This document shows, one piece after another, positions 55,801 to 64,000 of a DNA stretch of 64,000 nt. The position numbers and the translations under genes are program-made. Within the stretch, counting starts at the first letter, position 1; every line of letters begins with the position of its first letter. The DNA is from Yoonia sp. GTDB taxonomy: Bacteria > Pseudomonadota > Alphaproteobacteria > Rhodobacterales > Rhodobacteraceae. The notes under the pieces are model-generated. The model was given only the letters and a program-made list of their open reading frames with translations. It did no database searches and was not told where the DNA came from. The stretch is taken from contig NZ_JAGYJK010000009.1 of the NCBI RefSeq assembly GCF_018402175.1, forward strand, positions 1-64,000, written 5' to 3'.

Positions 55801-56679
55801 TCATACCCATTTGGCCAGCGGAGGCAGGCTCATCAACACCGCATTGGCATCATGCCCCGTGGTCAGGCCGAATTTGGTCCCGCGGTCATAAACAAGGTTG
55901 TATTCCGCATAAAGCCCGCGGTGTATCAGCTGCGTATCCTTGTCGGCATCTGTCCACGGCTTATCACGGCGTTTTTCCACAAGCGGCACATAGGCCGGCA
56001 GAAAGGCGCGGCCAATGTCTTGGGTCAGGGTGAAATCCGCCTCCCAATCGCCGGTGCAGTAATCATCCATGAAAATGCCCCCCACGCCGCGCGCGCGGTT
56101 GCGGTGGGGGATGTAGAAATATTCATCCGCCCAAGCCTTGAGCTTGGGGTAATGATCCAGCCCGTGCGGGTCCAGATGGGCCTTTTGCGTGGCATGGAAA
56201 TGGGCGGTATCTTCGGCATATTCGATGCAAGGGTTCAGGTCGGACCCGCCGCCGAACCACCAGGCATGCGGGGTCCAGAACATGCGTGTATTCATATGCA
56301 CCGCAGGCGCATGCGGGTTCTGCATATGCGCCACCAGCGAAATCCCCGAAGCCCAGAACCGCGGATCATCCGCCATGCCCGGCACGCCGCGCGCGGCCAT
56401 CGCGCGCTGTGCGGCATCGCCCAACTGGCCATAGACGGTCGAGATATTGACGCCCACCTTTTCGAACACGCGCCCGCCGCGCATCACCGACATCAGGCCA
56501 CCGCCTGCGTCGGACCCGTCATCGGCATGGCGGTTGGTATCCGTCACCTCGAATCGACCGGCAGGGGTGTCGGCTGTGTGGCTGTCCTCCAACGCCTCGA
56601 AGGCGGCGACGATATCATCGCGCAATGCGCGGAACCATGCCGATGCCCTGGCTTTCTGTGTTGCGAATTCTTCTGCCAT
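55801..56679 (-). CDS. hemF: Oxygen-dependent coproporphyrinogen III oxidase
   Basis: Aerobic oxidative decarboxylation of coproporphyrinogen III to protoporphyrinogen IX. 292 residues starting MAEEFATQKARASAWF at 56679. Conserved SLVAHMQNPHAPAVHMNTRMF, WWFGGGSDLNP and the C-terminal YAEYNLVYDRGTKFGL motifs are all present. Longer in-frame starts upstream run across a divergent promoter and are rejected. Confidence 0.97.
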   Translation of the reverse strand: MAEEFATQKARASAWFRALRDDIVAAFEALEDSHTADTPAGRFEVTDTNRHADDGSDAGGGLMSVMRGGRVFEKVGVNISTVYGQLGDAAQRAMAARGVPGMADDPRFWASGISLVAHMQNPHAPAVHMNTRMFWTPHAWWFGGGSDLNPCIEYAEDTAHFHATQKAHLDPHGLDHYPKLKAWADEYFYIPHRNRARGVGGIFMDDYCTGDWEADFTLTQDIGRAFLPAYVPLVEKRRDKPWTDADKDTQLIHRGLYAEYNLVYDRGTKFGLTTGHDANAVLMSLPPLAKWV

Positions 56680-56778
56680 GTCTCGGCTTAGCCCCTGATA
56701 TTGTATAACCATGCGTCGTAGTGTTTCGGTAGCATATCGAACATGCCCCGATGTTCCAGACCAAAACCGGAGAAGACG

Positions 56779-57162
56779 ATGCGCCCTGCCTTGATGATCC
56801 TGCCATTTTTGGCGCTTGCCGCCTGCGCCACGCCGCGCGAACAATGCATTGGGCAGGCGACGCGCGACCTGCGCGTCCTGAACAGCCTGATCGCGGAAAC
56901 CCAAGGCAATCTAGCCCGTGGCTATGCGATCGAGGAACAGCAGGAAGTCCGCACCCTGCGCAAGACCTGCCGCGGCGAAAACAGCGACGGTACGATATTT
57001 CGCTATAGCTGTGACGAGACCGAGACATTCACGACCAATCGCCCAGTCGCTATTGATCTGAACGTCGAACGCGCCAAGCTGAATTCACTGGTCGAACGCG
57101 CGCAACCAGCAACAGACGACGTCCGATCAGGTGGTGCTGCAATGCATCGCCACACATCCTGA
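56779..57162 (+). CDS. Small hypothetical lipoprotein
   Basis: 127-residue unrecognised protein. Lipoprotein signal with lipobox LAAC (Cys16), then a helical segment (CIGQATRDLRVLNSLIAETQGNLARGYA) with coiled-coil character and a small Cys-containing domain (RKTCRGENSDGTIFRYSCDETE). GGAGAAG ribosome-binding site upstream. Probably anchored in a membrane facing the periplasm. Divergent from hemF; no function proposed. Confidence 0.7.
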   Translation: MRPALMILPFLALAACATPREQCIGQATRDLRVLNSLIAETQGNLARGYAIEEQQEVRTLRKTCRGENSDGTIFRYSCDETETFTTNRPVAIDLNVERAKLNSLVERAQPATDDVRSGGAAMHRHTS

Positions 57163-57166
57163 ATGA

Positions 57167-57970
57167 TCAATGCGCCGACACGCAGGCCGGGTCGATCAGG
57201 GTCCGGCCGCCATCGACGGTGATGATCTGACCGGTCACGAAACCGGCGGCCTCTGACGCCAGATATTGCACGGCATCCGACACTTCGCCCGGGCTTGCGA
57301 TCCGGTGCAGCGGCGTGTTTTCCAAGATTGCATCGCGCATTTCGTCATCATCCTTGAGCGAGCCTTTCAGGCTCGCGCTCATCACGCTGCCGAATGACAC
57401 CGCATTGACGCGAATCCCGTGCGGGGCAAAAGCCACGGCAAGCGAACGGGTCAACTGGTCCAGTGCTGCAGTGCTGACCGAATAGGCCAGAAGGTCAGCA
57501 TGGGTGCGCCGTGACGCGATAGACGAGATGTTCACGATCGACCCGATCGTCGGTCCGCCACCTGTCCCTGCTTGTTTGATCATCCGGCGTGCCACGGCCT
57601 GGCTGACGCGCATTGCCGTCAACATGTTCTGCTGCAACAATTCGTCCATCGACGTATCATCGGGGTCCAGCGGGTCGGTCGTCATCACTTGGCGCGATGC
57701 GTTGACAAGGATGTCCACCCGTTCAAACGCATCAATCGTCGCGGACAACAGGTTGGTGATGGTCAGCTTCTTGCGCAGATCACCCGCGAAAAGCCGGATA
57801 TTCGTGGCTTTCTCGGCCTCTTCGCCCATCTGGGCGCGCAATGTTTTTTCGTCCATATCGGCAAAAACGACATTGGCCCCGCCTTCGGCAAAATGCCGCG
57901 CGATAGCAAGGCCGACGCCATTGGCCGCCCCCGTGACAATCGCAGTCTTGCCGCTGATGGAAAATGACAT
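57167..57970 (-). CDS. SDR-family protein with non-canonical active site
   Basis: 267-residue short-chain dehydrogenase/reductase fold. The NAD(P)-binding motif TGAANGVG (13-20) is normal, with Asp in FADMDE suggesting NAD(H). Catalytic Asn115, Ser150 and Tyr163 are in place. The active-site Lys of YxxxK is Thr167 (YSVST), and the usual NNAG motif reads NASR. The C-terminal TGQIITVDGGRTL end is typical. The enzyme may be inactive, use another base, or have a binding role. Located 20 bp downstream of the methyltransferase stop, on the opposite side of the lipoprotein gene. Confidence 0.85.
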   Translation of the reverse strand: MSFSISGKTAIVTGAANGVGLAIARHFAEGGANVVFADMDEKTLRAQMGEEAEKATNIRLFAGDLRKKLTITNLLSATIDAFERVDILVNASRQVMTTDPLDPDDTSMDELLQQNMLTAMRVSQAVARRMIKQAGTGGGPTIGSIVNISSIASRRTHADLLAYSVSTAALDQLTRSLAVAFAPHGIRVNAVSFGSVMSASLKGSLKDDDEMRDAILENTPLHRIASPGEVSDAVQYLASEAAGFVTGQIITVDGGRTLIDPACVSAH

Positions 57971-57990
57971 CGGGTTGCTCCCTTGCGCGA

Positions 57991-58962
57991 TCAGCGCGTC
58001 GGTTTGGTGGCGTGGAACAGTTTGAACGCGTTGTTGCCGCCGATTATGTCGACATTGCGGAAACTCTCCGACATGGCCGCTTCATAGGGCAAATGGCGGT
58101 TCGCGACCATCCAAAGCTTGCCATGCGGCGCCAGCAGGCGGGACGCCGCTTGGATAAAGGCGCGCCCCAGCCCCGCATCGGCGGCGCGTCCGGTATGGAA
58201 CGGCGGGTTCATGACGATCCCGTCATAGGCTTTGTCAGGGGTGAACCGCAGCGCATCGGCCCAATGGAAACGCGCGCGCGGATCGGCCACGTTCAGCCGC
58301 GCGCACTCCAGCGACAGCGCCTCGGCCTCGATCAGGTCCAGCGATGCGACACTGTCCCGTGCCAGCACCGCCTGCGCAAGATAGCCCCAGCCCGCGCCCA
58401 GATCGGCCATGCGTGCCGGCAGTTTCGGTGGCAATGCATCGGCCAGCAAGGCAGAGCCTGCATCGACAGCCCCATCGGAAAACACGCCAGCGGCGGTGTA
58501 AAATCCGTGCTGTCCCTGCACCGGCCCTGCCGCGGCCCAATCGGCAAAGGCAGTGGTCGCAGGAAACCAGAACAGCCGCCCATGCCCTTTGGTGATCGAC
58601 GGCAGGTCGCCCAGCCGCGCGCGGCAGGCCTTGAACAGGCTGTCCACGCCATCCGTGCGCTGGCCATCGACGACGACAAGATCGGCCTTGGCGCAAGCCT
58701 GCGCGATCATCGCCTGCGCCAGCGCCTTGGCCCGCGGCACAACGACAATGGCGGTCCCGCATGGCGGCAGGTCCTGGGTGACGGTATGGCCCGCAATCTG
58801 CCAATCGGCCACATCAGGGGCATAGCTGTGCATGACGCTGACCGCGCCACGCGGCAGGTCCGAGACGTCAAAGCTGGCGGGCGGGCGCATCAGGCCGACA
58901 CGGCCAGCGCCCAAGACCAAAAGGCCGTCTTGGATGGCGGTGCTGAGGCGGGACTGTGGCAT
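57991..58962 (-). CDS. RsmC-like class I methyltransferase
   Basis: 323-residue protein with a degenerate N-terminal domain and a C-terminal catalytic domain. SAM motif ADLGAGWGYLA and the N6/N2-type active-site motif NPPFHTG (guanine-N2 methyltransferases such as RsmC/RsmD). Probably methylates 16S rRNA at G1207 or similar. ATG at 58962; an upstream TTG at 58977 is less likely. Lies 25 bp after clpS on the same strand. Confidence 0.85.
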   Translation of the reverse strand: MPQSRLSTAIQDGLLVLGAGRVGLMRPPASFDVSDLPRGAVSVMHSYAPDVADWQIAGHTVTQDLPPCGTAIVVVPRAKALAQAMIAQACAKADLVVVDGQRTDGVDSLFKACRARLGDLPSITKGHGRLFWFPATTAFADWAAAGPVQGQHGFYTAAGVFSDGAVDAGSALLADALPPKLPARMADLGAGWGYLAQAVLARDSVASLDLIEAEALSLECARLNVADPRARFHWADALRFTPDKAYDGIVMNPPFHTGRAADAGLGRAFIQAASRLLAPHGKLWMVANRHLPYEAAMSESFRNVDIIGGNNAFKLFHATKPTR

Positions 58963-58987
58963 ATCAGTTACGAACAACGCGCAGGCG

Positions 58988-59329
58988 CTATTCTTTCTCC
59001 ATCGTGCATTGCAGCGGGTGTTGATGACGCTGGGCGAAATCCATCACCTGCGCCACCTTGGTCTCGGCAATCTCGTGGCTGAAAACACCGACGACGGCAA
59101 CGCCTTTCTTGTGGACAGTCAGCATCAGCTCGAACGCTTGGGCATGGGACAGCCCAAAGAACCGTTCCAGCACATGCACGACGAATTCCATCGGCGTGAA
59201 ATCATCGTTCAGGATCAACACCTTGTACATCGGCGGGCGTTTGGTCTTTGGCTTTGTCTCAAGCGCAATGCCAAGGTTGCCGCCGTCACGGTCCTCTTTG
59301 TCAGCCATCATGTGAAACTGTTCGCGCAT
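58988..59329 (-). CDS. clpS: ATP-dependent Clp protease adaptor ClpS
   Basis: 113-residue N-end-rule adaptor that delivers substrates to ClpA. Conserved [21 protein letters not shown] and the later [20 protein letters not shown]. The ATG at 59329 has AGGAC about 7 nt upstream and is preferred. Alternative ATGs exist at 59344, 59311 and 59308. clpA is not adjacent in this window. Confidence 0.94.
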   Translation of the reverse strand: MREQFHMMADKEDRDGGNLGIALETKPKTKRPPMYKVLILNDDFTPMEFVVHVLERFFGLSHAQAFELMLTVHKKGVAVVGVFSHEIAETKVAQVMDFAQRHQHPLQCTMEKE

Positions 59330-59344
59330 CAAATGTCCTGTCAT

Positions 59345-59590
59345 AGCCGTACATATAAACCATGCCCGCCCAGAGAAAAGGGGATCATGCGAGAAAGGGA
59401 AAACCCGCCAATCGCGGATATAGCGGGTTGACGGCGCGCATCTACCACATCTGCGATATCCACCCGATGAACGGCCCGAAAGTGTTTGAATTTAGGGTGT
59501 TTTCTGGCAAGCAAACTTGTGCTAGCGTTTTTGCATAATAATAAGGCCACCGGAAAAATCCGGGGCCAGAGGCAGCAAGAGGCAAACGAC
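59345..59590. other. Divergent promoter region clpS / carboxypeptidase
   Basis: 246 bp between clpS and the DD-carboxypeptidase gene. Expected to hold both promoters. No additional gene is recognised. Confidence 0.4.
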
Positions 59591-61177
59591 ATGGCACGTC
59601 GTCCGGGACAGTTAGCCCATTACGGGCTGTATTTCTGCGTTCTGATTTTCATTCTGATCACCGCGCCGATCCGCGGGGTTGCCGCCCCCTATGCGGCGCT
59701 GGTCATGGATGCGCGCACCGGCGAGGTGCTGCATGCCCGCAATGCCGATACCCGCCTGCACCCGGCCTCACTCACCAAGATGATGACGCTTTATGTCGCG
59801 TTTCAGGCAATCGAACGCGGTGAAATCTCGCTCGATACAGAAGTGACCGTAACATCCCATGCCGCGAATGAGCCCCCGTCCAAGCTGGGCCTGCGGGCTG
59901 GCCAGCGCATCCGCCTGCGCTATCTGATCCGCGCCGCTGCGGTGCGATCTGCCAATGATGCGGCCACCGCCATCGGCATCGCGATTTCGGGGTCGGAAGA
60001 GGCTTTTGCCACGCGGATGAACCGAACCGCTGCCGCGATGGGCATGACCAACACCACGTTTCGCAATGCGCATGGCCTGACGCAATCGGGCCATCTGTCC
60101 ACGGCGCGCGACATGTCGGTCCTTGGGCGGCATGTGATCTATGATTTCCCGCAATATTATAATCTGTTTTCACGCCGGACCGCTGATGCCGGTGTTGCGA
60201 CTGTGCAGCATACCAATCGCCGCTGGCTCGATTCCTATCCGGGCGGTGACGGGATCAAGACCGGCTTTACCAATGCGGCTGGTTTCACGCTTGTCGCCTC
60301 GGCGCAGCGCGGGGACCAGCGGATCATCGCGACTGTTTTTGGCGGTACATCCACCGCATCGCGCAATGCCCGGATCACCGAGTTGATGGATATGGGGTTC
60401 AGCACGGCGCCCCGCAGCGCCAATGTGAACCGCCCGACGCCGCCCGGCGCGATGGCCGAAGCCCCTGCGGACGAATCCGTTGCCGCAGGCGACAGCGTGC
60501 GCGGCAGCGCGGGCAAGGTCATCCGCGTGAACGGGCTTGTGACGCGTAGCTATCGCCCGGTGGGTCGCCCCGTCACGGCGGAACCGGAACCCACGCTGCT
60601 GTTGTCAGGCACCGCTGAAACAGAGGTCGTCGTGGCAGCGGCAGCCGACCCCACACCGCAGGTCGATGTGGCCGCAAGCGTCGATCAGGATATCATCAAT
60701 GCCGTGCTGGCCGATGCGGTGAACGCGACCTTGATGGATGTGCTGGCCGAAGATGCCCCCGTGCAAGAAGACACACCCGTGCAAATCGCCGAGGCCACCA
60801 CCCCCGCAGTCATGCCGCAGGCCCGTCCGGAACCACCGGCCGAGATGCAGATGGCGGCGATGGCGACGGTTGCGCCCCCTGCCGAAAGCTTTGCGCCCGG
60901 CGAGCCAGAGGTCGTGACCCGTGTCTCTACGTCGGGCGGGCGGCATTGGGGTGTGAACGTCGGCCGTTATCCCAGCCGGTTCGATGCGGAACGTGTGCTG
61001 CTACAGGTCGCCTTGAACGAGATGGACACCCTTGACGGGGCCTTGCGCCGTGTCGTGCAGCGGTCTGGCGGATTTGACGCCAATTTCATGGGGTTGAACC
61101 GCGAAGCCGCCGATCTGGCCTGCCGCCGCTTGCAGGCGCGCGGCACCACCTGTTTCATGATCGGCGCCGACGGGTAG
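59591..61177 (+). CDS. D-alanyl-D-alanine carboxypeptidase with SPOR domain
   Basis: 528-residue penicillin-binding protein of the S11 (PBP5/6) family that trims peptidoglycan pentapeptides. An N-terminal signal/membrane segment is followed by catalytic motifs S60-x-x-K63 (SLTK), S120-A-N122 and K223-T-G. After the catalytic domain comes a long Ala/Pro/Glu-rich linker (about residues 300-450). The C-terminal SPOR-like domain (RHWGVNVGRYPSRFDAERVLLQ...) binds denuded glycan at the septum. ATG at 59591 with AGAGG upstream. Role in cell-wall maturation at division inferred. Confidence 0.93.
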   Translation: MARRPGQLAHYGLYFCVLIFILITAPIRGVAAPYAALVMDARTGEVLHARNADTRLHPASLTKMMTLYVAFQAIERGEISLDTEVTVTSHAANEPPSKLGLRAGQRIRLRYLIRAAAVRSANDAATAIGIAISGSEEAFATRMNRTAAAMGMTNTTFRNAHGLTQSGHLSTARDMSVLGRHVIYDFPQYYNLFSRRTADAGVATVQHTNRRWLDSYPGGDGIKTGFTNAAGFTLVASAQRGDQRIIATVFGGTSTASRNARITELMDMGFSTAPRSANVNRPTPPGAMAEAPADESVAAGDSVRGSAGKVIRVNGLVTRSYRPVGRPVTAEPEPTLLLSGTAETEVVVAAAADPTPQVDVAASVDQDIINAVLADAVNATLMDVLAEDAPVQEDTPVQIAEATTPAVMPQARPEPPAEMQMAAMATVAPPAESFAPGEPEVVTRVSTSGGRHWGVNVGRYPSRFDAERVLLQVALNEMDTLDGALRRVVQRSGGFDANFMGLNREAADLACRRLQARGTTCFMIGADG

Positions 61178-61214
61178 ATCGCGGCGCGGCTGAAAAACTT
61201 TCTAGCCTCCGGCG

Positions 61215-61237
61215 GGAGTATTTTTGGAAATAAGAAG
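61215..61237 (-). repeat. 23-nt 3'-end motif, copy 2
   Basis: On the minus strand this reads CTTCTTATTTCCAAAAATACTCC just after the ABC ATPase stop codon, differing from the copy at 55651 by one base. It is followed on that strand by CGCCGGAGGC, which may form a weak hairpin. Confidence 0.7.
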
Positions 61238-61243
61238 TTGGGA

Positions 61244-62847
<1,604 letters not shown>

Positions 62848-62857
62848 TTCACGGGGG

Positions 62858-64000
62858 TCATTTCATTGGGGCCTTTTGCGCGACGGCAAGGTCTTGCGCG
62901 GTTACGACCGGAACAGACCCGTCGGCAATGAAGGTCTTGCGCGGGTCGAACGCGTCGCGGATGCCCTCGAAGATAAACACCAAGAGCGACAGCATGATCG
63001 CAAAGGTAAAGAACGCGGTAAAGCCAAGCCATGGCGCTTGCAGGTTCTGCTTGGCTTGCAAAGTCAATTCGCCCAGCGACGGGGCCGAAGATGGCAGGCC
63101 GAAACCCAGAAAGTCGAGCGACGCCAGCGTGCCGATGGCCCCTGTGACCAGAAAGGGCAGCATCGTCACCGTCGCCACCATCGCATTGGGCAGCATGTGG
63201 CGGAACATGATCGTGCGGTCCGGCACGCCCAGCGCCTTGGCCGCGCGCACATATTCAAGGTTGCGCGCGCGCAGGAATTCCGCACGCACCACGCCCACCA
63301 GCGCGGGCCAGCCGAACAGCACGGTCAAGAAGACCAGAAGCCAGAAACTTCGCCCCAGAATGGCAAAGACGATGATGATGACGTAAAGTGACGGTGTCCC
63401 GGTCCAGATTTCGATGAACCGCTGGAAGGCCAGATCGGTCCAGCCGCCGAAATAGCCCTGCACCGCACCTGCCGTGATCCCGATGATTGACGCAGAGATT
63501 GTGACCATCAACGCAAAGATGATCGACAGCCGGAACCCGTAGATCACCCGCGCCGTCACATCGCGTTTGGTGTCATCGGTCCCCAGCCAGTTCAGCGCAG
63601 AGGGCGGCGCAGGCGCAACCCCTGGCCGGTCAACGATGGTATTGTAAGAATAGGGGATCACCGGCCAGATCATCCAGCCCCGCTGAAACCCCTCGCCCAG
63701 ATCCGCGCCTGCATCCACGGCGGCGATCAGCCCGTCAGGGTCATCGAAACAATCCTCCATGCCACCGGTCTTGATCAGGCATTGCACCTCGACATCCTGA
63801 TAGCGGGCCTGCGTGGGGAAATCGCCGCCGAAATCGCGTTCGGAATAAAAGCTAACAATCGGCATCCGCCATTCGCCCTGATAGCTGACAAGGATCGGCT
63901 TGTCGTTGGCGATCAGTTCCGCTAACAGCGACAGGCCGAACAGCACGCCAAAGATGATCAGCGACCAGACCGCACGGCGGTTGCGCTTGAAATTGCGCCA
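62858..64000 (-). CDS. yejE: Peptide ABC transporter permease (YejE-like), 5' partial
   Basis: DppC-type permease. The frame remains open to the window edge, starting WRNFKRNRRAVWSLIIFG in the first helix, so the real start is beyond 64000. A long periplasmic insert (about 100 residues, with GEWRMPIVSFYSERDFGGDFP) after helix 1 is typical of YejE. The coupling loop reads FLRARNLEYVRAAKALGVPDRTIMFRHMLPN. Followed by the YejF-like ATPase. Upstream yejA/yejB would be expected outside the window. Confidence 0.93.
   Translation of the reverse strand, partial: WRNFKRNRRAVWSLIIFGVLFGLSLLAELIANDKPILVSYQGEWRMPIVSFYSERDFGGDFPTQARYQDVEVQCLIKTGGMEDCFDDPDGLIAAVDAGADLGEGFQRGWMIWPVIPYSYNTIVDRPGVAPAPPSALNWLGTDDTKRDVTARVIYGFRLSIIFALMVTISASIIGITAGAVQGYFGGWTDLAFQRFIEIWTGTPSLYVIIIVFAILGRSFWLLVFLTVLFGWPALVGVVRAEFLRARNLEYVRAAKALGVPDRTIMFRHMLPNAMVATVTMLPFLVTGAIGTLASLDFLGFGLPSSAPSLGELTLQAKQNLQAPWLGFTAFFTFAIMLSLLVFIFEGIRDAFDPRKTFIADGSVPVVTAQDLAVAQKAPMK

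Overview
The window looks like a chromosomal segment of a Rhodobacteraceae (roseobacter-type) alphaproteobacterium. The evidence is the moderately high GC content, the gene repertoire (malonate TRAP/matAB operon, glpSTPQUV-type glycerol ABC operon, cyanide-insensitive-type cytochrome bd, dispersed heme genes), the protein motifs, and a short 3'-untranslated motif that I associate with this family. I see no phage, insertion sequence, CRISPR array or recognisable defence island. Almost all of the DNA is metabolic, transport or regulatory genes.

Layout. 1-4.7 kb: purine catabolism (NCS2 nucleobase permease cut by the window edge, ureidoglycine aminohydrolase), a DadA-like amino-acid dehydrogenase and an exported orphan. 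4.9-9.6 kb: a minus-strand cluster of acyl-CoA synthetase, enoyl-CoA hydratase, OsmC protein, a DmdA/GcvT-like demethylase and an Lrp regulator. 9.9-11.1 kb: a membrane-anchored LuxR-type regulator divergent from an exported protein with an Asp-rich repeat tail. 11.5-16 kb: IlvD-type dehydratase, DMT exporter, methyltransferase, peroxiredoxin. 16.2-23.8 kb: a malonate locus, with a GntR regulator (MatR) divergent from TRAP dctPQM, malonyl-CoA decarboxylase, malonyl-CoA synthetase and a quinone oxidoreductase, and with a perfect 14-bp operator-like palindrome between the two arms. 23.9-27.1 kb: a voltage-gated K+ channel and a lipidated subtilase. 27.3-31.4 kb: a Mn/Zn/Fe ABC transporter whose two permeases carry C-terminal winged-helix-like tails. 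31.4-37.4 kb: FAH-family hydrolase, a three-gene signalling operon (HD-GYP response regulator, periplasmic molybdopterin-fold protein, hybrid kinase) and HtpX. 37.4-48.9 kb: the glycerol locus glpR|glpD-S-T-P-Q-U-V-K plus an iron-type alcohol dehydrogenase. 48.9-53.5 kb: 5-hydroxyisourate hydrolase, cydAB (CIO type), a CAU tRNA and a GlcD-like flavoprotein. 53.6-57 kb: hemC, hemE, hemF. 57-64 kb: a lipoprotein, an atypical SDR, an RsmC-like methyltransferase, clpS, a DD-carboxypeptidase with a SPOR domain, and a Yej-type peptide ABC transporter running off the window.

The most notable technical observation is that four otherwise intact genes (qor, matA, the second metal permease, yejF) are each broken once, at a homopolymer, and each break is explained by missing bases. 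That pattern suggests base-calling error rather than gene decay, so these genes may well be functional. The most interesting biological leads are the winged-helix tails on both metal permeases (architecture like chlamydial YtgCR), the complementary degeneration of GlpS and GlpT (a predicted asymmetric ABC ATPase), the DmdA-like demethylase cluster, the Asp-repeat exported protein with its divergent membrane regulator, and an SDR lacking the catalytic lysine. I did not find a clearly new large system.
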